Shown here one piece after another: positions 34,711 to 42,646 of a stretch of 64,000 nucleotides of DNA. The notes below the pieces were generated by a model. It did no database searches and had not been told where the DNA came from. It worked only from the letters and a program-made list of their open reading frames with translations. Position 1 is the stretch's first letter. Every line of letters begins with the position of its first letter. Location of the stretch: contig NZ_LDPY01000001.1 of assembly GCF_001038505.1 (NCBI RefSeq), forward strand, positions 248,001 to 312,000. The letters run 5' to 3'. A program made the translations under genes and the position numbers. This DNA comes from Puniceibacterium sp. IMCC21224 (GTDB lineage: Bacteria; Pseudomonadota; Alphaproteobacteria; Rhodobacterales; Rhodobacteraceae).

Positions 34711-36554
34711 GAACCCTTTGGCAGTGGCTCCTTGCTTTGATCGACGTGTTTCAGCCCGCCGAGGGCCCACCGCCGCAGCATCTTTGGCCATTCGCGAAAT
34801 GGGCCTTGCGCGGGTCGGAACGGGCGATTGCGCTGACCTTTGCCGTTACTTTTGTGGCCGGGATGTCTGAAATCGTGGCTGCTTCGTTCACTGGCTGGGT
34901 CATCGACGCGGCGTCTGTGCACGACGGTGGCGGGTTCTGGGCACCTTTCTGGCCAGTCATCGTCTTTGGCGGCCTGTTTTTTCTGGTGTTACGCCCGTTG
35001 TTGTTCGCCGCCGATGCCGGGGTGACGGGAATACTGTTGGGGCCGCATTTGTTTCCGCTGGTGCTAAGCCGGGTCAACCGGCACACGCTGGGCCACTCCA
35101 TGCGCTACTTTGAGAATGATTTTGCCGGGCGGATCAGCCAGAAGGCGTTGCAGACCTCGCGGGCGTTGACCGACGTGGTGATAGAAGTTGCCGATGTTGG
35201 AATCTATTCACTGGCCGTCTTTGGTGGATCACTGCTGCTTATGGCGCACATTGATACTCGGTTGTTGCTGATTTTTGTGCTTTGGGGCGGGCTCTATTTT
35301 GTCGCGCTTCGCTACTTCATCCCGCGGGTGCAGCGGCGCGCGGCGGCACGGGCAGGCGCGCGAACCCAGGTGACCGGGCAGATTGTCGACACCCTGTCGA
35401 ATATCGCAGCGGTCAAATTGTTCGCCCACAGCCAGTACGAGGATCGCGCAACCCTGCGCGAGCTTGACCATTTCCGGCAGCGCGCGCTGGAATTTGGCGG
35501 CATCTCATCCATGTTCCGGCTGGTGCTGATGACGTTGGGCGGGATGCTGCCGCTGTTCAGTATCCTTGGGGCGCTGTATCTTTGGACGCTTGGCAGCGCG
35601 TCGACGGGCGATATTGCCATGACCGCGATGGTCGCCACACGGCTGAGTCAGTTGACCAACCGTCTGGGCCGCGTCGCCATTTCGATCTTTACCAATATCG
35701 GTGAGATTGAGGATGGTATCTTAACCCTCGCGCCCCCGCACGAGATTACGGATCGCAGTGGTGCGCAGGACACCGCCAAGGGACCGGGCGCGGTTTTGTT
35801 TGAGGGCGTCAAGTTTGCCTATGGCGGGTCAGTTGCAGCGCTTCAGGATCTGACGCTGGATATCAAGGCGGGTGAAAAGGTGGCACTGGTTGGCGCGTCT
35901 GGCGCGGGTAAATCCACCACCATGTCATTGCTGCTGCGACTTTATGAGCTGGAAGAGGGTCGTATCCTGCTCGACGGGACCGACATTCGTGATCTCACCC
36001 AAGAGGCACTGCGGCGGCAGATTTCGGTCGTGCGGCAAGAGACGTCGATGTTCAACCGTTCGGCTTTGGCCAACATTCGCTACGGGCAACCCGAAGCGAC
36101 GGATGAAGAAGTGTTTGACGCCGCCCGCCGCGCGTCGGCGCACGAATTTATTCAGGATTTGCAGGATCACAAAGGCAGATCAGGGTATGCCGCGCGCTTG
36201 GGTGAACGCGGGGTTAAGCTGTCGGGCGGGCAGCGGCAGCGTATCGCGCTGGCGCGGGCCATCCTCAAGGATGCGCCGGTTCTGGTACTGGACGAGGCGA
36301 CCTCGGCGCTCGACAGTGAGGTCGAAGCCGAGATTCAAGAGGCGCTGGCCGCAGTGATGGAGGGCAAGACGGTGATCGCTATCGCGCATCGTCTATCCAC
36401 GATCGCGAGCATGGACCGGATAGTGGTCATGGAACACGGCCGGATCGCCGAAATCGGCACACACGCGGCGCTGTTGGCGCAGGACGGACTCTATGCCCGC
36501 TTCTGGAACCGGCAATCGGGTGGATTTCTGGGAGCGCAGGAGGCGGCAGAGTGA
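34707..36554 (+). CDS. ABC exporter half-transporter 3 (TMD-NBD fusion)
   Basis: It has 615 aa, with the same layout: N-terminal GPPPQHLWPFAKWALRG segment, six TM segments, loop motif ENDFAGRISQKALQTSR, and NBD with GASGAGKST, GERGVKLSGGQRQR, LVLDEATSALDSE and AHRLST. It overlaps transporter 2 by 4 bp and the following P-loop gene by 4 bp (GTGA). Substrate unknown. Confidence 0.9.
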   Translation: MRTLWQWLLALIDVFQPAEGPPPQHLWPFAKWALRGSERAIALTFAVTFVAGMSEIVAASFTGWVIDAASVHDGGGFWAPFWPVIVFGGLFFLVLRPLLFAADAGVTGILLGPHLFPLVLSRVNRHTLGHSMRYFENDFAGRISQKALQTSRALTDVVIEVADVGIYSLAVFGGSLLLMAHIDTRLLLIFVLWGGLYFVALRYFIPRVQRRAAARAGARTQVTGQIVDTLSNIAAVKLFAHSQYEDRATLRELDHFRQRALEFGGISSMFRLVLMTLGGMLPLFSILGALYLWTLGSASTGDIAMTAMVATRLSQLTNRLGRVAISIFTNIGEIEDGILTLAPPHEITDRSGAQDTAKGPGAVLFEGVKFAYGGSVAALQDLTLDIKAGEKVALVGASGAGKSTTMSLLLRLYELEEGRILLDGTDIRDLTQEALRRQISVVRQETSMFNRSALANIRYGQPEATDEEVFDAARRASAHEFIQDLQDHKGRSGYAARLGERGVKLSGGQRQRIALARAILKDAPVLVLDEATSALDSEVEAEIQEALAAVMEGKTVIAIAHRLSTIASMDRIVVMEHGRIAEIGTHAALLAQDGLYARFWNRQSGGFLGAQEAAE

Positions 36555-37066
36555 AGCGGGTCATGATCGTGGGACAGCCCGGATCGGGAAAATCCACGCT
36601 GGCGCGCCGAATTGGGCGAAAAACCGACCTGCCCGTGATTCACATGGATCACATCCACTGGCAGTCTGGTTGGGCAGAGCGCCCGAAGCCGCAAAAAATC
36701 ATTTTGGCACAAGAGGCCGAGGCCGGTGATCTGTGGGTGTTCGAAGGCGGCCTGTCGGCCACTTATGACACGCGGTTGGCGCGTGCGGATACTCTGGTCA
36801 TGCTGGACCTGCCACTTTGGCTACGGGCCTGGCGCGTGTTTTACCGTACGTTGCGGTATTATGGTCGAACACGTCCGGACCTGCCTGACGGCTGCCCAGA
36901 GCGGTTTGATTATGTCTTTTGGAAATGGATTTGGGACACCCGGCACAGCGGGCGCCAGCAGAACCTTGCACTGATCGACCGGGCCGGACCAGAGACAGAT
37001 GTACATCGCCTTTGTTCCCCTCGTGAGGTGAATGCGTTTCTGACACGGCTCGACGCGGGCGGATAA
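36551..37066 (+). CDS. P-loop kinase-like protein (topology-modulation/adenylate-kinase-like)
   Basis: It has 171 aa with a GTG start coupled to the third ABC gene (GTGA overlap). Walker A is GQPGSGKSTLARRIG near residue 8, then HMDHIHWQSGW, typical of the small FlaR/'DNA topology modulation' kinase-like proteins. The real substrate of this family is not established to my knowledge. Its coupling to the ABC genes may be positional only. Confidence 0.75.
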   Translation: MKRVMIVGQPGSGKSTLARRIGRKTDLPVIHMDHIHWQSGWAERPKPQKIILAQEAEAGDLWVFEGGLSATYDTRLARADTLVMLDLPLWLRAWRVFYRTLRYYGRTRPDLPDGCPERFDYVFWKWIWDTRHSGRQQNLALIDRAGPETDVHRLCSPREVNAFLTRLDAGG

Positions 37067-37085
37067 ACCGGGCAAGAGGCGGATC

Positions 37086-38306
37086 ATGGCAATTTTACGC
37101 ATCGAACGGTTGGGGCATCAGGGCGACGGGATCGCCCGTGGTCCGGTATTTGTCCCGGGCGCTTTGCCCGGCGAAGAGGTCGAGGGAGAAGTAGTTGACG
37201 GCATCCTCGCCGTGCCAAAAATCGTCACACCGTCCTCTGATCGCGTCCGCGGTCCCTGCGCTCATGCCCGATCCTGCGGCGGCTGTCAGTTGCAGCATGC
37301 CAGCGACGGCTTTGTCGGTGACTGGAAGACTGATGTGGTGCGACAGGCGTTGTCAGCCCACGGGCTAGACACTGAGCTTCGAACTATCGCGACGTCGCCG
37401 TCGCAGACCCGTCGCCGCGCTGCCTTTTCGGTGCGTCGGACCAAAAAGGGCGCGCTCGCTGGGTTTCACATCAAGGCGTCGGACGTGATCGTGGCAGTTC
37501 CGAACTGTCTGCTGGTGCATCCCGATATCGCGGCTGCGCTGCCGCTGGTTGAACAGATCGGTATGTTGGGTGCCAGCCGCAAAGGCGAACTATCTGTACT
37601 GATCACTCGAACTGATGGCGGGCTGGATGTGGCGGTGCGTGGTGGCAGACCGCTGGACGCGGCGTTGGGCGAAATGCTGGCTGGCCTGGGTCGCCAGCAT
37701 GACCTTGCCCGTCTGTCGTGGGAGGGCGATGTTGCTGTTGCGCGCCGGCAGCCTGAACTGCGCATGGGCAAGGCCAATGTTGTGCCGCCGCCCGGTGCCT
37801 TTCTTCAGGCCACGCCAGAGGGCGAAGCTGCGTTACTTGCGGCAGTTCAAGAGGTCGTGGCAGGCGCGCGTCGGGTTGCCGATCTTTTTGCCGGCTGCGG
37901 CACCTTTGCGCTGCCGCTGAGCGGGGCCGCGCCGGTCCATGCCGTAGAGGGCGAGGCGCCGATGCTGGCCGCGCTGGATCACGGCTGGCGCAACGCGCAG
38001 GGGCTAAAGCCAGTGACAACCGAAACGCGCGACTTGTTCCGCAATCCGCTGCTGGTTGATGAATTGCGCCGGTTTGATGCCGTGGTGATCGACCCGCCCC
38101 GCGCCGGAGCGCAGGCGCAGATCGCCGAGTTGGCGGCGGCCCATATGCCGCGCATCGCCTATGTCTCGTGCAACCCGGTCAGCTTTGCGCGGGATGCAGC
38201 GGCGCTGGTGGCGCAGGGCTATACTCTGGACTGGATACAGGTGGTGGATCAGTTCCGCTGGTCGACGCATGTCGAACTTGCCGCCTGCCTGACGCGCACG
38301 CGCTGA
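37086..38306 (+). CDS. Class I SAM-dependent rRNA/tRNA m5U methyltransferase (RlmD/RumA family)
   Basis: It has 406 aa. An N-terminal TRAM-like domain (1-45) precedes a [4Fe-4S] ligand set C58, C64, C67 (GPCAHARSCGGCQLQ) and C141 (VPNCLLVHP). The SAM site is VADLFAGCGTFALPL, then VIDPPRAGA and the catalytic motif VSCNP with Cys362. This is the layout of 23S rRNA uridine-C5 methyltransferases; whether it modifies U1939, U747 or another site cannot be told. It lies 19 bp after the P-loop gene. Confidence 0.9.
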   Translation: MAILRIERLGHQGDGIARGPVFVPGALPGEEVEGEVVDGILAVPKIVTPSSDRVRGPCAHARSCGGCQLQHASDGFVGDWKTDVVRQALSAHGLDTELRTIATSPSQTRRRAAFSVRRTKKGALAGFHIKASDVIVAVPNCLLVHPDIAAALPLVEQIGMLGASRKGELSVLITRTDGGLDVAVRGGRPLDAALGEMLAGLGRQHDLARLSWEGDVAVARRQPELRMGKANVVPPPGAFLQATPEGEAALLAAVQEVVAGARRVADLFAGCGTFALPLSGAAPVHAVEGEAPMLAALDHGWRNAQGLKPVTTETRDLFRNPLLVDELRRFDAVVIDPPRAGAQAQIAELAAAHMPRIAYVSCNPVSFARDAAALVAQGYTLDWIQVVDQFRWSTHVELAACLTRTR

Positions 38307-38336
38307 ACGGATCAATTTGTCGTCATTGCTGTCTTG

Positions 38337-38372
38337 AGCCTGTATTGGAGGGGCTTTTCAGGCTATAAAGCC
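38337..38372. repeat. Two mutually exclusive hairpins before the L,D-transpeptidase
   Basis: AGCCTG (38337-38342) pairs with CAGGCT (38359-38364), while GGCTTT (38352-38357) pairs with AAAGCC (38367-38372); the two stems cannot form together. This may be a terminator of the methyltransferase gene or an attenuator-like leader for the next gene, but the stems are short. Confidence 0.35.
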
Positions 38373-38397
38373 ACAAAAAACGAGCAGGACAGTCAAT

Positions 38398-38895
38398 ATG
38401 CGTCTTTTCCGGTTTCTGGCACTTTCGTTGCTTGCCCTCAGTCTGGCGGGTTGCGCGACCAGTAAATTCAAAACCTACAACGGCCCGGCAGTGACGCAGG
38501 TCGTCGTCCAAAAGGGCGCGCGCAAGATGTATCTGATGCACAATCAAAAAGTGCTCAAGAGCTACGATATCGGTCTCGGGTTTGCTCCGGTCGGCCACAA
38601 GCAGATCGAAGGCGACGGCAGAACACCCGAGGGTGTCTATTACATCGACCGTCGTAATCCCAACAGCCGATTCCATCTGTCCATCGGGGTATCCTATCCA
38701 AACCAGCTGGACCGGGCGCTGGCGCAGAACATGGGCAAATCACCCGGTGGCGACATCTTTATCCACGGTCGACCGCCCGAGTTTCGCAAGGGCGGGCGCG
38801 ACTGGACCTGGGGTTGCATTTCGGTGACTGATCGCGAGATCGAGGATGTCTATGCGATGGTACGCGACGGCACACCGATCAGCATAAATCCCTGA
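38398..38895 (+). CDS. L,D-transpeptidase (YkuD domain) lipoprotein
   Basis: It has 165 aa. The signal peptide ends in the lipobox LAGC, lipidated Cys19. The YkuD catalytic motif is intact: H123 in IFIHGRPP and C140 in WGCISV. Such enzymes form 3-3 peptidoglycan cross-links or attach lipoproteins to the wall; YafK-like members of this size may instead cut such links. Outer- or inner-membrane anchored in the periplasm. Confidence 0.9.
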   Translation: MRLFRFLALSLLALSLAGCATSKFKTYNGPAVTQVVVQKGARKMYLMHNQKVLKSYDIGLGFAPVGHKQIEGDGRTPEGVYYIDRRNPNSRFHLSIGVSYPNQLDRALAQNMGKSPGGDIFIHGRPPEFRKGGRDWTWGCISVTDREIEDVYAMVRDGTPISINP

Positions 38896-38928
38896 GGGGA
38901 GCCCGACCGGTGTTGCCCTGAAGCGCGT

Positions 38929-39480
38929 TCAGTTTGCGTCAAACGCGAGCTGAACTGGGGCGGACGACCCTCCGGTCACCAGTGTCCACCAGATCTTGCC
39001 ATTGGGTTCCTGGAACCAGGCAAAGCCAAGATCGGTTGCCGACGAATCGACGATTACGTCGCGCGTTGCGGAATCTTCCATCCAGGCGGCCAGCGTTTCC
39101 AACTCGGTCTCGTACGTCTCAGAGATGTTTTCACCCAGCAATTGCCCGGAATAGCCAACGCGGCGTGCCCGATCAATCGGTGACGATCCATCCGAGCCAA
39201 AGTGCCAGGGTCGGTTTTGCATCGACATGTCACGTGAATGCGTTGCGGCGGCGGCATTGAGCTGCGAATTCAGCGACACCTTGGCGGCGCCTGCAGCTTC
39301 GCGCAGTGCGTTGACTGAATCGAGCATCCGATACTCGATCCGTGCCTCGTCAGCCGAATTGATCCGGTACACCCGTGGCAGTGGTTTGCCATCCGGCCCA
39401 AGGGTCGGAGTCGTTACAGTTGGAGCACAAGCCGCGAGAGCCAGAGCTGTGGAAACCAAAAGTGTCGCGACACGTATCAT
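38929..39480 (-). CDS. CAP/SCP-domain lipoprotein
   Basis: It has 183 aa from ATG 39480, preceded by GGTGG 7 nt upstream; a GTG at 39492 lacks a ribosome site. The lipobox is LAAC near residue 17. The CAP domain carries NALREAAGAAKVSLNSQLNAAA in two segments, HSRDMS, the HFGSDGSSPIDRARRVGY block and GENIS, which match the SCP/PR1 fold. Function unknown; it sits between two L,D-transpeptidases, which points to the cell envelope. Confidence 0.85.
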   Translation of the reverse strand: MIRVATLLVSTALALAACAPTVTTPTLGPDGKPLPRVYRINSADEARIEYRMLDSVNALREAAGAAKVSLNSQLNAAAATHSRDMSMQNRPWHFGSDGSSPIDRARRVGYSGQLLGENISETYETELETLAAWMEDSATRDVIVDSSATDLGFAWFQEPNGKIWWTLVTGGSSAPVQLAFDAN

Positions 39481-39532
39481 ATATTTAGCCACCCATCGTT
39501 GTTATCCGAGCCTTATCGCGCACAGCGTTGCT

Positions 39533-39580
39533 AATCAAACCCACATCGGCGTGAGGATGCCATATGACACGGGTTTGATT
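39533..39580. repeat. Perfect 10 bp inverted repeat in divergent intergenic region
   Basis: AATCAAACCC (39533-39542) and GGGTTTGATT (39571-39580) are exact complements separated by 28 bp, between the CAP lipoprotein gene and the Tat-exported L,D-transpeptidase. It could be a looping operator for both genes or a large hairpin in a leader RNA. Confidence 0.55.
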
Positions 39581-39644
39581 TGCGACTGCGGCATTCCGGC
39601 AATAATGTGACAAACAGCGATTTATGTAAAATGGAGTCGAAACC

Positions 39645-40262
39645 ATGACTGAAACGACAAAGACACAGTTCAACCGCCGTCGTTTCCTTGCCGGCACTGC
39701 AATGGCTGGTTCAGCAGCAATATTGGGCGCACCGGCATATGCGCAGGATTTGAACGGCGCGGGAACGGTCGAGATTGAGCGCGACATCTCAAAGGCCGTA
39801 CGCCGCAATATTTCCAGCTTCCGTTCGCTTGACTGGCAGCCATATTTTTCGGACCTGAACAAGGGTGCCGTGCTGGTCGATACCACCAGCCGCGCGCTGC
39901 ACTACTGGTCTGAGGACGGCAATACCTACAAGCTATATCCGACGTCGGTGCCCCTGACCGAGGATCTGACCCGCCTTGGCCGTACCAGTATCGTGCTAAA
40001 GGATCCCAACCCGGACTGGCGCCCGACGCCGTCGATGAAGGTCCGCAACCCTGAGTGGCCGGATTACGTCGGTCCGGGCCCTGACAACCCGCTGGGCACG
40101 CGCGCGCTGCACCTCAGTTGGACCTACTACCGGATCCACGGAACCCACGACACCCGCAAGATCGGGCGGCGATCCTCCAACGGATGCATCGGCCTGTACA
40201 ACCAGCATATCGAAGAGCTGTACACGCTCGCCAATGTTGGCACTCAGGTGTTGCTTATTTGA
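39645..40262 (+). CDS. L,D-transpeptidase (YkuD domain), Tat-exported
   Basis: It has 205 aa. The N-terminus has a twin-arginine signal (NRRRFLAG) and cleavage after AYA near residue 33. The YkuD site is H165 in YRIHGTHD and C181 in SSNGCIGLYN. Tat export of an L,D-transpeptidase is common in Rhodobacterales. It follows the envelope genes at 38398-39480. Confidence 0.9.
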   Translation: MTETTKTQFNRRRFLAGTAMAGSAAILGAPAYAQDLNGAGTVEIERDISKAVRRNISSFRSLDWQPYFSDLNKGAVLVDTTSRALHYWSEDGNTYKLYPTSVPLTEDLTRLGRTSIVLKDPNPDWRPTPSMKVRNPEWPDYVGPGPDNPLGTRALHLSWTYYRIHGTHDTRKIGRRSSNGCIGLYNQHIEELYTLANVGTQVLLI

Positions 40263-40362
40263 CGATATTTTGGCGGCCGGCGGCAGGGACACCTAAAGTT
40301 GCGTTTGCATTCTCAAGGTTTTACTGCTTAGAACATGTTACAAGGTAGTCTTGGGTGCTTGG

Positions 40363-40388
40363 CGTAACCATAGTCCTATGGGCTTACG
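40363..40388 (+). repeat. Hairpin in the leader of the small membrane protein gene
   Basis: CCATAG-TC-CTATGG (40368-40381) flanked by CGTAA (40363-40367) and TTACG (40384-40388) makes an 11 bp interrupted stem, 25 nt before the start codon. It could be an operator or a structured 5' leader. Confidence 0.4.
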
Positions 40389-40412
40389 TCAGGCGAATAT
40401 CTGGAGAATAAC

Positions 40413-40610
40413 ATGAAGAAAATCGCTCTCGCCGCCGCAATGTCCGCCGCTGCCACTTCCGCAATGGCTGGCTCCTATGCCAAGAATGACGTCATGATGG
40501 AGCCCGTCGTGGTCGTAGAAGAAACCGCTCAGGCGTCTTCTTCCTCGGGCATCCTGGTCCCGCTGATCCTGCTCGCCCTGGTGGCAGCAGCTGTAGCGTC
40601 CAGCAACTAA
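40413..40610 (+). CDS. Small exported membrane protein, unknown
   Basis: It has 65 aa. There is a Sec-type signal peptide (1-19, ending SAMA), a short polar stretch (residues 20-44, rich in Val/Glu/Ser) and a C-terminal hydrophobic helix (46-63). GGAG lies 8 nt before the ATG. It is monocistronic: a hairpin leader upstream and a strong terminator 23 bp downstream. I know of no function; similar small proteins are common in Rhodobacteraceae genomes. Confidence 0.75.
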   Translation: MKKIALAAAMSAAATSAMAGSYAKNDVMMEPVVVVEETAQASSSSGILVPLILLALVAAAVASSN

Positions 40611-40633
40611 GCCATATCGGCAAGGTTAAGCGA

Positions 40634-40663
40634 AAAAGGCGGTGTGAAAACACCGCCTTTTTT
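40634..40663. terminator. Strong bidirectional terminator
   Basis: AAAAGGCGGTGT-GAAA-ACACCGCCTTTT, a perfect 12 bp stem with a GAAA tetraloop and T/A runs on both sides, between the converging small membrane protein gene and hemH. Confidence 0.92.
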
Positions 40664-40690
40664 GCGTCTGATGGCTGGGTATGGCCCGTG

Positions 40691-41758
40691 TCAGGGCTGA
40701 ATCCACCCTTGCAGGTTCTCGTCAATAACGGCTGACAGTGCTGCGATATGCGCCGGATCGTCGTTCAGGCAAGGAATATAGGTGAACTGCTGCCCGCCGG
40801 CGTGTTCAAAGCTTTCTCTGATCTCTTCGTTGATCTCTTCCAGTGTTTCGATGCAGTCTGCCGAAAATGCAGGCGCACAGATCGCGATGTTCTTTTTGCC
40901 CTCATCGGCGGCGATCCGCGCAACCTCTTCGACAGTGTAGGGTTTCAGCCATTCCTCGGGGCCGAATTTCGACTGGAATGTGGTTCTGATTTCGGTCTTG
41001 TCCCATCCCAGCCGCTCGCGCAGCAAACGCGTCGTTTTTTGGCACTGGCAATGATAGGGATCACCCTCCATCAAGTAGCGTTTCGGTACGCCATGGTAGG
41101 AACACAGTAGTATGTCAGGCTTTGTCTTCAGCTTGGCATAGGCCGTCTCGACCGAGCGGGCGAGCGCATCGATATACTGAGGATGCGCAAAATAGGGATC
41201 CACGGTGCGCACAGCGGGTTGCCATTTCTCGTCCATCAGGCAGCGAAAGAACGCGTCGTTGGCCGTCGCCGAAGTGGCGCCGGCGTAGTGCGGATAAAGC
41301 GGGAAAAACAGGATCTTGCGGCATCCGGCCTCGATCATCGCCTTGACTTTGGACCGTGTCGACGGGTTGCCATAGCGCATGCAGAAATCGACCATCACGC
41401 GGTCGCCGTATTGTGACTGCATCGTGTCGGCAATGGCTGTAGTTTGATCTCTGGTGATCGTCATCAGTGGGCTTTCGCCAGCCTCGTGGTTCCAGATTGA
41501 TTTGTAGGCTGCACCAGAACGCGAGGGGCGCGTGGTAAGGATCACCAGTTGCAGCAGCGGTTGCCACAACCAGGGGGAATAGTCGATCACGCGCCGGTCC
41601 GACAGGAACTCGCTCAGATAGCGGCGCATCGACCAGTAATCGTAATTGTCCGGCGTGCCGAGGTTGGCAAGCAGGATACCGATCTTTTCCGTCGGCAGTG
41701 CCGGATGATCCGCCGGTGCGTTTACTGGCTTTTGGGCTGAAATTGCGGCATCCGGCAT
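40691..41758 (-). CDS. hemH: Ferrochelatase
   Basis: Inserts ferrous iron into protoporphyrin IX, the last step of heme synthesis. It has 355 aa with a 25-residue polar N-terminal extension before ILLANLGTPD. The YPHYAGATSATAND block, the catalytic histidine region SYHGVPKRY and PAFSADCIETLEEI with its acidic residue are intact. It follows the methyltransferase-like gene on the same strand after 55 bp. hemW lies elsewhere in the window. Confidence 0.95.
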   Translation of the reverse strand: MPDAAISAQKPVNAPADHPALPTEKIGILLANLGTPDNYDYWSMRRYLSEFLSDRRVIDYSPWLWQPLLQLVILTTRPSRSGAAYKSIWNHEAGESPLMTITRDQTTAIADTMQSQYGDRVMVDFCMRYGNPSTRSKVKAMIEAGCRKILFFPLYPHYAGATSATANDAFFRCLMDEKWQPAVRTVDPYFAHPQYIDALARSVETAYAKLKTKPDILLCSYHGVPKRYLMEGDPYHCQCQKTTRLLRERLGWDKTEIRTTFQSKFGPEEWLKPYTVEEVARIAADEGKKNIAICAPAFSADCIETLEEINEEIRESFEHAGGQQFTYIPCLNDDPAHIAALSAVIDENLQGWIQP

Positions 41759-41813
41759 GGTCTGATCCTGGTTCTGTTGCTGTGCGGGGTAAGTATCGTC
41801 TCTGCACCGCAGG

Positions 41814-42632
41814 TCAATCTTTGAGCGGCGTTTCCTGTGTACCTAACGCCTCGGCCAACCGGGCCGAGGCCGAGCCGGGCCGCAATGCTTGCGGTTGCGA
41901 CGCATCCGGGGCCCAGCCGGTCAGCACGATAATTTCGAACGTTGCGGTGATACGTCCCTGAGTATCACTATATTCGCGGTCGTAAATCTTGGCCGCCTCA
42001 TTCAGAACCGCGCGCCGGGTGGGATGTCTGAGCCGTGCGGCCAGCGCGTTGGTCTCGCCCATGGCGCGCAGGTCGTGCATCAGGTTCCACAGGTCTGCGT
42101 AGCTCACGTTCAGCGGCACAGAATCCGCGACAGGCAGCGCAAATCCGGCGCGTTGCAGAAGCGCGCCCAGATCACGGATTTCACCCATCGGCGCGACGCG
42201 CGGCGAAAGCCCGCCAGTCACGGTAATTTCTGCCTGGCCAAGGGCCGCGCGCAACTGGTGCAGGGTTTGCCCGCCAAACGCCAGAGTCAGGCTTAATCCA
42301 TCAGGCCGCAAAGCGCGCCGACACTGAATAAGCTGGCCGACTGGATCATCGGCCCAATGCAGCGCCAGCGCGTGGATCACCAGATCATGTGCGCCGGGCT
42401 CAAGATCCAGAACCTCGGTATCCGCGACAATTGTGGCGTCAGGAAAGGCCGCGCGCCAGATTTCCGGAAAAGCGGTGACGATTGCTGGCGCAGTAAATGA
42501 TTTGTTAACCATGGCGAGCCGATCCTGAGCCTCGTCACGCACGGTGTCGTGCAGGAACAGTGCGTCGCGCCGCGCGCGGGCGCGATGCAAGGTCAGGGCC
42601 GAGAGATCGGTCAGTTTTGTCGGGCTCGTCAT
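41814..42632 (-). CDS. Methyltransferase-like protein (BioC/NDUFAF5-like)
   Basis: It has 272 aa from ATG 42632 (MTSPTKLTDLSALTLHRARA); the frame stays open to 43157, across comF, without meaning. ALHWADDPVGQLIQCRRALRPDGL resembles the late motifs of BioC-type methyltransferases, and the N-terminal RARARRDALFLHDTVRDEAQDRL is typical of alphaproteobacterial NDUFAF5-like proteins. The glycine-rich SAM motif I is degenerate (VNKSFTAPAIVTAF), so catalysis is doubtful. No Shine-Dalgarno precedes the ATG. The start codon is only 14 bp from that of the divergent comF. Confidence 0.75.
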   Translation of the reverse strand: MTSPTKLTDLSALTLHRARARRDALFLHDTVRDEAQDRLAMVNKSFTAPAIVTAFPEIWRAAFPDATIVADTEVLDLEPGAHDLVIHALALHWADDPVGQLIQCRRALRPDGLSLTLAFGGQTLHQLRAALGQAEITVTGGLSPRVAPMGEIRDLGALLQRAGFALPVADSVPLNVSYADLWNLMHDLRAMGETNALAARLRHPTRRAVLNEAAKIYDREYSDTQGRITATFEIIVLTGWAPDASQPQALRPGSASARLAEALGTQETPLKD

Positions 42633-42646
42633 AGGAGGTAGATAGG

